Shown here one piece after another: positions 35,530 through 47,454 of a DNA stretch of 64,000 nucleotides. Position 1 is the stretch's first letter. Each line of letters opens with the position of its first letter. The notes beneath the pieces are model-generated. The model saw only the letters and a list, made by a program, of their open reading frames with translations. It did not search any database and was not told the origin of the DNA. The DNA comes from Paracentrotus lividus (Eukaryota > Echinodermata > Echinoidea > Camarodonta > Echinidae): assembly GCA_940671915.1 (NCBI GenBank), contig CALNVZ010003426.1, forward strand, positions 38,173,658-38,237,657, written 5' to 3'. The translations under genes were made by a program, and so were the position numbers.

Positions 35530-37960
35530 GTACTGACCTATCTAAATTCTTCGAAAGAATAATTCAGTATCCAAGTATTCCATTTTTTCGACAAAAACAA
35601 ATTACTTTTCTCTGCTCAATACGGTTTCAGGAAACAGCAGCAGTTTTGGACCTATAATTATGATAGAATAATTTGATCCATTCTTGCAAACAAAAATAAA
35701 CTAAATTAAAACAATATACAACTGGATTGTGTTTGACCTTTCAAACGCGTTCGACACGTTCGATCATCCAATTTTAATATTATATAAACTTGCATTGTTG
35801 AGATATTCAGGGGCGTATCCAGGGGGGGCGCAACAGGCGCGCCCCCCCCCCCCCCTATTGCCGACTAAAAAAAAAAAAAAAAAGGGAGGAAAAAGGGGAA
35901 AGAAGGAAAAAGGGAAAGAAAAGAAGAAAAAGAAAGAAAGAGAAGGGAATAAGGCTCGATGCTTGTACAATTTTCGCCCAACTTTATTCAATAAAAAGCC
36001 GAAATAGGCTTATTTGGTTCTAAACGACCATAACTAAGGCATTTAATGTGGGGAGAGCCCACGAGGCGCACTTTTCTCATATTGTATTTTGCAATAATTG
36101 CTCAAACGCCCTTTTTTTAAGAAAAAGAAATACATTAGTGACGAAAAGTAAAAATATTTAAAACTAAAGTTTCAAAATTTCACAAAGAAAAGAGGCCTCT
36201 TGGACCCTCTGCCTCCTGGGCCCTCGGCCTCCTGGGAAACATAGTTGGCCTCATGGGTTTATTAGAAAGTACCCCTTTATTAATTTCAAAATACTTTTGA
36301 ACCCCAATTTTGGCTCGCGCTTCGCGCTCGCTGATGCCAAATCAAATGCACAATAATAACTCTAAATTTTACCTTTAAAAAATTCTAAACCCCAAATTTT
36401 CGGCTCGCGCTTCGCGCTCGCTGACACCAAATCAAATGCACAATTATAGTTCTAAATTTTACCTTAAAAAAATTTTTAAACCCCAAATTTTCGGCTCGCG
36501 CTTCGCGCTCGCTGATACCAAATCATAATGCACAAATAATAACTCCAATTTTTACTTTTAAAAATTTTCACTCGCGCTTCGCGCTCGCGGATACTAAATT
36601 GGGTCTATTATACACAATAATCTACCATTTTCTAGTACTAGAAAATGCCCCTTTATTTATTTCATATAACTTTAAAAACCTCAACATTTTCGACTCTCGT
36701 TTCGCGCTCGCAGATTCCAATTCAGAAGGGTATATAATGCACACATAAATAGGTTTCTACGCAACATACATTGTCTTAGGGTATAGAAAACTATGTAACT
36801 TTTGTGATAATGAAAAAAAAATGTGGAATTTCATGTACAATATGAATTAGAAGAACCCCCTCCCCCTTCCCCTGACGGCGATAAAAATTCCTTGCGCCCC
36901 CCCCCCCTATTGGGAAATCCTGGATACGCCCCTGGATATTATTTAAAAAAAGAAAAAAAAATACAGTTCAATATACTTAGGTTGACTTACATAGATCTCA
37001 AATTCTAGACCTTCAATGTGGCGTACCCCACAAGGATCTGTACTTGGACCGCTCCTCGTTATATGAACGACACTGTTAATTCTTCTAAAATGCTAAGTAA
37101 TATATAATTTGCAGATGATACGACCTTGTTATTCTCACAATACTTTTAACGAATGTACATGATCGCCACTTTCAATATAGAAATTGTCGAAACTAATTAT
37201 ACAACTGGCTACGATGTAAAAAAAAAATTATCTCTCAATCTCATAGGAATAGGAAAACAAATTATATATATATAATATTTCACAACCAAAACAAAAAGTT
37301 CAGCAAAGATCCGTGTCAAATATTAATAGATAATGCCCCCAATTAAAAGGGAAACCAAATTTAAATATCTTGGCCTGGTGTTATTCTTGATCAACAATCT
37401 GGAAATGGCATTTTCAGCATCTAAGAACTCGTATTAATTATTTGTATAATGTATAAATAAAAGATATATGTTAATCCCGAAATCTATAATACTAATTTTA
37501 ATTATAACTAATTCTTTCATATTATCTTATTTATCTTGTGCAATTTTTGCCTGGGGTTGTGGAGCCAAAAGGAATGCCAATTCCTTATTATTTTCGCACA
37601 ACAAAAAGCATAAGAATTTGTACAGGATCCCCTTACTTTAAAAGCCGATACTGATCAAATTTTGACCCCCCCCCCCAAAAAAAAAAATGAATAATAATAT
37701 CTGATATCAATACCTTACAAACTGCAAATTGTATGTTCAATCATAATAATATAATAATAATTTGGTTCCCTGCAATTTTAATACAATGTTTATCCGCAAT
37801 AACCAGGTTCATGACCACACTACATGAGGTTCAGACAATTTTCACCTCAGTAATCCCAAAACCGTTCTTAGCTTATAAATCTAGTTTTAGACACAGATGA
37901 CCTGATGTTTGGCACTGTATACCTCGTGAAATAAAGGAGTATTCTTATAAATAAAAGCAA
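35530..37960 (+). pseudogene. LINE (non-LTR) reverse transcriptase remnant, split by a transposon
   Basis: Reverse-transcriptase motifs appear in the expected order, broken by stops and frameshifts: LSKFFERII (~35539), QYGFRKQ (~35618), FDLSNAFDTFDH (~35732), then an interruption by the element at 35808-36934, then TPQGSVLGPLL (37025-37057) and FADDTTLLFS (37108-37137, the YADD-box equivalent). A C-terminal PREIKE segment follows near 37923. The order and motifs fit a CR1/L2/Jockey-like ORF2. The endonuclease part was not found, so the copy is 5' truncated or decayed. It is dead, with many stops. Confidence 0.8.
35808..36934. mobile_element. 1.13 kb CAG...CTG-family transposon inserted in the LINE
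   Basis: Both ends are CAGGGGCGTATCCAGG in inverted orientation, a perfect 16-bp TIR. GATATT flanks it on both sides (35802-35807 and 36935-36940). Poly-C/poly-G tracts lie just inside each end. The interior carries about five 80-120 bp repeats with GCTCGCGCTTCGCGCTCGC (near 36313, 36404, 36494, 36575 and 36695). No transposase is present. Confidence 0.88.
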
Positions 37961-38010
37961 TATTAATATTATTCATAAAATTTCTTAAAGTGTGCTTAAA
38001 TATTGTTAAT

Positions 38011-38014
38011 AGTG

Positions 38015-38063
<49 letters not shown>
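38011..38063. repeat. (GT)n microsatellite
   Basis: About 26 GT units ending in GCGCGC. Confidence 0.95.
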
Positions 38064-38065
<2 letters not shown>

Positions 38066-38377
38066 TCTTACCAGAGCTACATTGTGGGGCAAAATGTCTG
38101 TACTATATACCACTATGGGGAGGTTTTGACTTGTGGGGTTACACATTGATTAACCATTAGAATAGGCTAAAATGACGTAGAGGGCGCATATCAATCATTA
38201 AGTATCATTTCACCCCATAATGATTTGTCTGTCATTTGTATGTAGTAAAAATATGTATGTTTCTTGATGTTGCTTAAAATAGTTTAAAGAGCGCCAGCTT
38301 TAGACCACAATTTTGGTCTTTGCATAATGAACATACATGTTATATACATATTGTACGCTGCAATCAATGCACTAACC

Positions 38378-38500
38378 GGCACCGCGCGCGATTTACCAGC
38401 GCGCCGCGGCGCGGCCGCGCCGAGCCTCGTGTAATATCGATGCAAGACGTCCGGACCTGAAGCCAGCCGTGTCGAGTCGTCAGGAAAATCTGTAAGTTTT
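38378..38500 (+). promoter_or_regulatory. short CpG-rich patch with a following 5' splice site, possible promoter/first exon
   Basis: About 45 bp (38380-38425) is almost pure G/C with many CpG (GCGCGCCGCGGCGCGGCCGC), in otherwise AT-rich DNA. It is followed by about 70 bp of balanced sequence and a strong donor (ATCT|GTAAGT at about 38491). This looks like a CpG promoter with a non-coding first exon on the plus strand. No downstream exon could be assigned. Confidence 0.3.
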
Positions 38501-38639
38501 AATTGATGTCAATTATCTGATGAAATTAAACATAAAATGCAGTTTGCATTTTCGTGAAATAGTCCACCCCTCCTTAACATTGACAGTTAACTTACATGCG
38601 TTTGTTTTGTTAGCGCCGCAAGGACCTCGCTGATCTCCT

Positions 38640-39175
38640 TACCAATTAACGTTAGACCTAGACTGGACCAGTCCCCGTCGCCGCGAAGCGACGGGAACTG
38701 ACGGATGATTAGTTGGGGGCTGGTATACCCGAATCTCTCACAGTAATATATTTTTTTAAAAAATGATACTCACATTGAATTTATGTAACTTCCAAGAAAT
38801 ACAAGAGCAGATAGGTTCTTCCACATATTTATTGTTGTCATAACAATGAGTGATTGATAATTTGAAGGCAAAAATCAGTTCCAAACACGTATGACGTAAC
38901 TTGTGTTCATATCGCAGGTACGTACATGGCGATATAACCCCGGTCGTGAGCGCCGTCTGCTAGCAAGCTAGCTACGGCGGCTAGAGCAGGCGTGCTTCTA
39001 GCGGGCCATATGCGCTGCTGTTCAAAAGCACAGCGATTTTTTCAAACGTCCGGGTCGACCCTCAAAAAGGTCAACCATCAATATTCAACGTAAATGAACA
39101 AATCCCTTCTACAGCGCTGTCGCCTTCGCGCCAGCGCTGTTGTATAGTTACGTTAGACCTAAACACGCAAAAAAA
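38640..39175. repeat. GC-hairpin-bearing repeat, possible MITE
   Basis: GTTAGACCTA occurs near both ends (38651 and 39153) in direct orientation. Hairpins CCCGTCGC/GCGACGGG (38674-38695) and ACAGCGCTG/CAGCGCTGT (39111-39140) lie near the two ends. The left hairpin resembles the one at 62.58 kb. No target duplication is certain. Confidence 0.35.
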
Positions 39176-41660
39176 TAAAATAAAATAGGCCTAACTTAGG
39201 CCTAATAGGCCTATGAACAGTTAATGATAATAAAATCTAATTTAAAAAAAGGGCGGGACTAAGGCCCATATTTCACGATTTGGCGGCAGTTTAAAACTTT
39301 TTATTTTTTTTGTAGACTAAAGTTAGGGTCTATATTATTTTTTTTTTTTTGTGACTTTACATCACTTAGTCTTAGGCGGCAAACCTTGAGAATTCAGGTC
39401 CAGATGGAGTGTGGTCATCACAGACAGGATCTATAACGTTAGGCTAACCATCCACAAAACAAATTCAAGAGTGACTTTAATTGCATTTTAAGCAGAGAAT
39501 AATGGCTGAAATGTCAATTTTCCCCAGGCTTTCATATTTCGAGAAATTCATTGAAAATTTAAACGATTTTTGATGTTAAAAAGAGTAAATTGCGCCTAGC
39601 CAACTTTGCAAAGGTTTCTTGGTCGAATCTGGTGCAAAATCATCGCCAATGCACTGCCTAGCGGGGTACCAGTAGGCCTACTGACATGTTTTTTAAAATG
39701 TATTTATATCTTGTGTTGAAAATAAGTTATGTTTTGGCTTGTCTGTCCATTATTTTTCATCCACAATTTTATTATTTGGGCCCTAGGCCTGATCCAATTT
39801 GTTGGAAGATTTTGAAGAAGCTTAAATGGCCCCAAATGAGTATTTTTTCAACACTAACACCCAGAATTATTGGACCAGAATATTTCTTGACATTATAAAA
39901 ATCATTTCTAATCAAAACATAATCAATTGGTATTTCCATGCTATGTTTCAATGGCTTGAAAAATGCTCCATTCGTGCAAAAATTGTTAACACAAAACATT
40001 GAAAACAACATGTGGGATAGCTCGAAAACTTGACCTGATGAAGGAAAACCAAACGATATTTTGGATCCAGCGCATCAGATTCGCCATAAATCAGCTAAAA
40101 AAAACACAGACAACAAATTTGTGATCGACCAGTGGTAATCATGGTAGATGTGAAAACTGACCCAGCATGGACAAATTTATTTTTTTTTTGGGTTGGGGGG
40201 CGCACTTTCATTTTCCTAGGATCCGTTGATAGTACTGCTACAATCTTTCGATTAGAAATGTGATGAAAATCTGTGCTCTGTATAACGACTTTATACTTGT
40301 ATTTCATGTCTACCGTCAATGTCAATAAAGTGAAATAGATTAAATCCATGATGGCTGCAGCTGTAAAGCTTTTATAAAATGATTCAATGAAGCATTTACT
40401 AAATGAAAACTTTATCGAAGACTTTAATATTGATGAAAATTTTGTTAGCTTTAATTATAACCCATTGCCCTTTCCTGCCAGAGAGTTTTGCTTTTCTTTT
40501 TTGGCTCTAAAATTCCTAATTTGTGAAAAAGGAAAATTGTGTATATTCAGAATTAACTATTTCACGCCCAGAAGTTTTTCTTGTAGTACGTAAATTTCAA
40601 ACTTCATCCATGCCAGGACCATTTTTTCAGTGATGAACATAAATCTTGAAAACTCTTTTTTGCCTTCGTTAATACTTCAAGGTAATACTTTAGATATAAA
40701 GAAACATTAAACAAAATAAATAATTGATGTAGACTATATATGCTTTTATGAATAGAGACATTTGTGTAGCCCTTTTGATTGGGTGCAATTGGCCTACTAC
40801 AGCTCACAATGAAAGACTGTAGTTGTTGACGGTAAACAAACAATGAGTTCTTCCTAGTCAGCTCTACTGTCTTCATAGCTGGATATACCCTACAAGATCT
40901 TTTGAAAGTATAAGCATCAGATATGGTAGTATTTTATTTGATTGTAAGTAACTTTAGTTGAAAAGTATTCATGTATAATTGAACTGTTACACACTGTACC
41001 CAAACACCAATATCACTATGTTTGGAAGCAACCGTAAATGTAAATATTATATCATTAAAGAGTTTTAAAGCGTGAAGAAATAAAACATCCATCCTAGATA
41101 TTTACATATTATGTTGATATTATACTGACAAATTAAGTTAAAAAATTATTCGTCCGGGGGTTCAAAATCAACGTCAAAGGGGTGTCAATTAGCACTTAAT
41201 ACCAAATAAATATTTTTGATAACCAATTTTTGAATTTCTCTTTGAATTTCCTATTGAATGTACGTTTCATAAAAACTTGCGTCAAACCTGGTTCAGCTCA
41301 ATGTGCCCGTTGCAATGTTGAAGGTCACACCCATTTTTTACCAAAACAAACAAAAAGGGCAGGCCATAGTGCCGAAAACCGAGCGGGACCACCTTTAACA
41401 TTAATTTTTTTTCATTCTTGAGAAGCAAATGTCAAATTTTATGTATGCAAAATTTTGAGCAAATGTCTAAGGCGGAAGGGGAAAACCCGTTGGGGGGAAT
41501 CCCAGATGGATGACCCTAGGCACAATTGTTATACTACCAGCATGAATGGGGGAAAAGAAAAAAAGGGATACATAAATATCCAAGGCCAAATAGTGCCTAA
41601 AATGGGAAGGGCACCAAGGCCAGATAGTAGGCATCAGGCCATGGCCTTGAATTAATTCAA
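39176..41660. other. non-coding, no gene recognised
   Basis: Short frames only. The C-x2-C pattern at about 41300 is not a full zinc knuckle. This stretch precedes the 83-bp array. Confidence 0.4.
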
Positions 41661-41667
41661 GCCCTGC

Positions 41668-44600
41668 CACTATGTCATACACAACCCCATAGTTCCATGT
41701 AACTTAGTGTGTGATTATTCTTTTCCAAAGCTGTATCAATGTAGCACTGTAAAACCCCACTATTCATTCACTCACGCCCACAGTTCAATGAGTGTTTCAT
41801 TCTTTTCCATTAGCTGTAATCAATGTAGCACTGTAAACCCCACTTATGTCATTCATTCACCCCAAAACCAGTTCAATGTATGTTGTCATTCTTTTCCAGA
41901 CCTGTAATCAATGTAAGCACTGTGTAAACCCCACGATGTACATTCACTCACCCCACAGTTCAAGTGTATGTGTCATTATCTTTTCCATAGCGTTACGATC
42001 AATGTAGCAAGGAAACCCACTATGTTTTTCATTCAACCCCACAGTTCATGTAATTGTCAGTTCTTTTCCCTTAGCTGTAAATCAATGTAGCACTTAAACC
42101 ACACTATGTTATTCATTCACCCCCACAGTTCAATGTATGTTTCATTCTTTCCATTAGCTGTAATTCAATGATAGCACTGTTAAAACCCCCACTAAAGTCA
42201 GGGCGACTCACCCACAGTTCAATTAGTGTTCATTATTCTTTTCCCATAGCTGTAATTATGTAGCACTGTAGACCCCACTATGTCATTCATTCAACCCAAC
42301 AGTTCAATTTATGTGTCATTTCTTTTCAATTAGCTGTAATCAATTGTACACTGTAAACCCCGCTATGTTTTTCCATTTCACCCCACAGTTCAATGTATGT
42401 GTCATTCTTTTCCATTAGCTGTATCAAGTAGCACTGTAAACGCCCACTATGTCATTTCATTCACCCCACAGTTCAATGTATGTTCATTCCGTTTTTCCAA
42501 TAGCTGTAAATCAATGTAGCACTGTTAAACCCCACTATGTCATCATCACCCCACCAGTTCAATTTAATGGTCATTTCTTTTCCATTAGCTGCTAATCCAA
42601 ATGTAGCACTGTAAACCCCACTATGTCAATTCATTGCACCCACAGTTCAATGTATGTGTCATTCTTTCCCATTAGCCTGTAATCAATGTTTAGCACTGTA
42701 AAAACCCCACTATGTCATTCTTTCACCCAACCAGTTCAATGTATGTGTCATTCTATTTTCCATTAGCTGTAATCAATGTGCACTGTAAACCCCACTATGT
42801 CATTCACTCCACCCCACATCATGTATGTGTCATTCTTTTCCATAAGCTGTAATAAGGTAGCACTGTAAAACCCACTATGTCATTCATTCACATCGCATTT
42901 CAATGGTATGTGTCATTCTTTCCATAGTGTAATCAATTTAGCACTGTAAACCCCACATGTCATTCAACAACCCCAACAGTTCAATGTATTGTGTCATTCT
43001 TTTCCATTAACTGTAATTAATGTACACTTGTTAAAACCCCCACTATTTCATTCATTCACCCACAGTTTCAATGTATGTGTCATTTCTTTCCATTAGCGTA
43101 ATCAATTTAGCACTGTAAACCCCACTATGTCATTTCATTCACCCCACAGTTCAATGTATGTGTCAATTCTTGTTCCATTAGTGTAATCAATGTAGCCACT
43201 GTAAACCCCACTATGTCATTCATTCACCCCACAGTTCAATGTATGTGTCATCTTTTCCATTAGCTGTAGATCCAATATAGCACTGTTAAACCCCACTATT
43301 CATTCATTTCAACCCCACAGTTCAATTATGTGTCATTCTTTTCCATAAGCTGTAATTTAATGTAGCACTGTAAACCCCACTATGTCATTCATTCACCCCA
43401 CAGTTTAATGTATGTGTCCATTCCTTCCATTAGCTGCCAGATCAATGTAGCACTGTAAAACCCCACGTATGTTATTCATTCACCCCAAGTTCAATGTAGT
43501 GTCATTCTTTCCATTAGCCTAATTCAATGTAGCACTGTAAACCCCACTATTGTCATTCATTCACCCCACCAGTTCAATGTAGTGCTGTCATCTTTTCCAT
43601 AGCGTGTTAACACTTAGCACGCTAAACCCACTATGTCATTCATTCACACCCACAGTTTCAATGTATGTGTCATTCGTTTTCATTAGCTGTAATCAATGTA
43701 GGCACTGTAAACCCCACTATGTTCATTTCATTTCCACCCCACAGTTCAATGTATGTGTCATTCTTTTCCATTAGCTGTAATCAATGTAGCACTGTAAACC
43801 CCACTTGTCATTTCATCACCCCCACAGTTCAATGTATGTGTCATTCTTCCATTAGCTGTAATTCAATGTAGCACTGTAAACCCCACTATGTCATTCCACT
43901 CAACCCCCACCAGTTTCAATGTATGTGTCATTTCTTTCCATAAGCTGTAATTAATGTAGCACCTGTAAACCCCCACTTGTCATTCATTCACCCCACAGTT
44001 TAATGTATGTGTCATTCTTTTCCGATAAAGCTGTTAATTTAATGTAAGCACTGTAAACCCCACTATGTCATTCATTCAACCCCACAGTCAATGTATGTGT
44101 CATTCTTTTTCCATTAGCTGTAATCAATGTAGCACTGGTAAACCCCACTATTCATTCATTCACCCACAGTTCAATGTATGGGTCAATCGTTTCCATTAGC
44201 TGTAATCAATGTAGCACTGGTAAACCCCACTATGCATTCATTCACCCCACAGTTTCAATGTATGTGTCTAAAATTCTTTTTCCATAGCTGTAATCAATGT
44301 AGCACGTAAACCCCACTATGTCAGTCATTCACCCCACAGTTCAATGTATGGTCATTTTCATTTCCAATTAGCTGTAATCCAATGTAGCACTGTTAAACCG
44401 CCACTAGGGTCATCATTCACCCCACAGTTCAATGTAATGTGTCATTCTTTTCCTTAGCTGTAAAATCAATGTAGCACTGTAAACCCCACAAAGTCATTCA
44501 GGTCACCCCACAGTTCAATGTAGTGTGTCATTCTTTTCCATTAGCGTAATCAATGTACACTTAAACCCCACTATGTCATTCACTCACCGCGCACAGTTCA

Positions 44601-46887
44601 ATGTATGTGTCATTCTTTTCCATTAGCTGTAATCAAATGAGCACTGTTAAACCCGCACATATGTCATTCACTCACCCAACATTTCAATGTATGTGTCTTC
44701 TTTTCCATAGCTGTAATTAATGTAGCACTGTAAACCCCACTAGTCATTTCATTCACCCCACAGTTTAATGTATGGTCATTCTTTTTCCATTAGCTGTAAT
44801 CAATGTAGCACTGTAAACCCCACTATGTTCATCATTCACCCCACAGTTCCAATGTATGTGTCATTCTTTTCCATTAGGCTGTAATCAAGGTAGCACTGTA
44901 AACCCCACTATGTCATTCATTCACCCCACAGTTTCAATGTATGGTCATTCTTTTCCATTAGCTGTAATCAATGTAGCACTGTTAAAAACCCCACTATGTC
45001 ATTCATCACCCCACAGTTCAATGTTATGTGCATTCTTTTCCATTAGCTGTTAATCAACGTAGCACTGTATAAACCCCAACTATGTCATTTCACTCACCCA
45101 CAGTTCAATGTATTGTGTCATTCTTTCCATAAGCTGTAATTAATGTAGCACTGTAAACCCCACTATGCATTCATTCACCCCACAGTTTAAATGTATGTGT
45201 CATTCTTTTCCTATAAGCTGTAATTAATGTAAGCACGTAAACCCCACTATTCATTCATTCACCCCACAGTTCAATGTATTGTCATTCTTTTCCATTAGTG
45301 TAATCAAGCTAGCGACTGTTAAAACCCCCACTATGTCATTCATTACCCCACAGGTTTCAATGATGTGTCAACTTTTTCCATAGCGTAATCAATGTAGCAC
45401 TGTAAACCCCCTATGTCATTTCATTCACCCACAGTTCAATGTAGTGTCATTCTTTTCCATTAGCTGTAATCAATGTAGCCTGTAAACCCCACTATGTCAT
45501 TCATTCACCCCCACAGTTCAATGTAGGTGTCATTTCTTTCCATAAGCTGTAATTAATTGTTAGCACTGTACAACCCACTATGTCATTCATCACCCCACAG
45601 TTTAATGTATTGTCATTCTTTTCCATAGCTCAATCAATGTAAGCACTGTAAACCCCACTATTCATTCATTCACCCACAGTTAATGTTATGTGTCATTCTT
45701 TCCATTACTCTATCAATGAGCACTGTAAACCCCCACTTTGTCATTCATTCACCCCACAGTTTCAATGTGATGTGTCATTCTTTTCCATTAGCTGTAATCA
45801 ATGTAGCACTGTAAACCCCACGATGTCATTCATTCCAACCCCACAGTTCAATGTATGGTGTCATTTCTTTTTTCCGATTAGCTGTAATCAATTGTAGCAC
45901 GTAAACGCCCACTATTGTAAATTCATTCGACCCCACGATGTTCAAGTATTTTCATTCTTTCATTAGCGTAATCAATGTACACTGTAAACCCCCACTATGT
46001 CATCACTCACCCCACAGTTCAATGTAGTGTACATCTTTTCCATAAGCTGTAATAATGTAGCACTGTAAACCCCACTATGTCATCATTCACCCCACAGTTC
46101 AATGATGTGTCATTCTTTTCATAGCTGTTAATCAATGTAGCACTGTTTAAACCCCACTATGTCATTCATTCACTCCCACAGTATCAATGTATGTGTCATT
46201 CTTTTCCATTAGCTGTAATCAAATTAAGCACTGTAAACCCCACTATGTTTTTCATTTCACCCCACAGTTTTAATGTATGTGTCATTCTTTCCAAAGCTGT
46301 AATCAATGTAGCACTCTAGTGTAAACCCCACGTATGTCATTTCATTCACCCACAGTTCAATGTATGTGTCATTCTTTTCCATTAGCTGTAACAAGTTAGC
46401 ACTGTAAAACCCCACTGTCATTCATTCACCCCACTGTTCAATGTATGTGTCATTCTTTTCCATTAGCTGTAAGTTAATGTAGCACTGTAAACCCCACTAT
46501 GTCATTCATTCCACCCCATATTCAATGTATGATGTCATTCTTTTCCATAAGCTGCTTATCAATGTAGCACCTGTAAACCCCACTATGTTATTCATTCACC
46601 CCACAGTCAATGTATGTTCATTCTTTTCCATTAGCTTGTATCAATGTTAGCACTGTAAACCCCGACTATTGTCAATCATTCACCCCCACAGTTCAATGTA
46701 TGTTCATTTCTTTTCCATTAGCTGTAAATCAATTGTAGCCACTGTTAAACCCCACTATGTTCATTTCATTCACCCGATAGGTTCAGATGTATGTGTCATT
46801 CTTTACCATTAGCTGTAATCAATGTAGCACTGTAAACCCCACTATTTGTCATTCATTCACCCCACAGTCAATTGTATGTGTCATTTA
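41668..46887. repeat. 5.2 kb minisatellite array, 83-bp unit, ~62 copies
   Basis: The unit contains, in order, TGTAATCAATGTAGCACTG, TAAACCCCACTATGTCATTC, ATTCACCCCACAGTTCAATG and TATGTGTCATTCTTTTCCAT, then TAGC. Copies differ mostly by one-base insertions or deletions in short homopolymers, with few substitutions. A substitution subtype (AAGCTGTAATTAATG with CAGTTTAATG) recurs irregularly. The right edge is sharp, at GTGTCATTTATGGG. Open frames across it (for example 43665-43871 and 45688-45897) are translations of the unit and are not genes. Confidence 0.97.
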
Positions 46888-47400
46888 TGGGATATGAACT
46901 GTGGTCAAAACGTGGTAGATAAAAAAAGAGAAGGTCTGACTTTACCTTAGTTGTATATTTGATATTTACTGAAAGTTTGTTTACATCTTATGTGCAGTTA
47001 ACCTTGACCTTAAACATGAAAACATGTTGAAAACGATACTCAATAATATTCAATGAAAGGTTGAGTTTCGCTGTGCCTGTTTTCATTCTGTAGAAAATGT
47101 GCTTATGTGAACCGATAGATTTCACTTATTTTCATTCAGACCATGCTAGTTTTATTTGGACTCTGTTATAGAAAAAAAAAATCAATTGTCCAATTTTCTC
47201 TGCAAAACTCTGTTACTAGGCATATAAAGCGGGTGTTTCACTTGATCACCAACACTAATTTTCGCTTTCTATTTTGTCATCACATAGCACTTCTTCCATT
47301 ATATTAGCTAGTTGTATTATTCACAATGCTCACATTGATCAACACAATTATGTCTTCTCCGTACCTCTGTATCTGTTTCCTTTGATGTTCAGGCGGACTT
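46888..47400. other. non-coding flank of the array
   Basis: Ordinary AT-rich DNA without recognisable coding. Confidence 0.4.
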
Positions 47401-47454
47401 GAATGTTAGCCCCACAAACAACCAAAAATGATCGCTCGATCATCGGCCATACCT

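Noticed and set aside
41230..41421. CARCNVEGHTH segment as a retroviral-type zinc knuckle
   Set aside because: The final Cys of the C-x2-C-x4-H-x4-C pattern is missing and no gag or polymerase context is present.
43665..45897. Cys/His-rich open frames suggesting zinc-binding peptides
   Set aside because: They are translations of the 83-bp minisatellite unit and are broken by indels.
41668..46887. Could the array be CRISPR-like?
   Set aside because: Units are directly adjacent with no unique spacers, and the DNA is eukaryotic.
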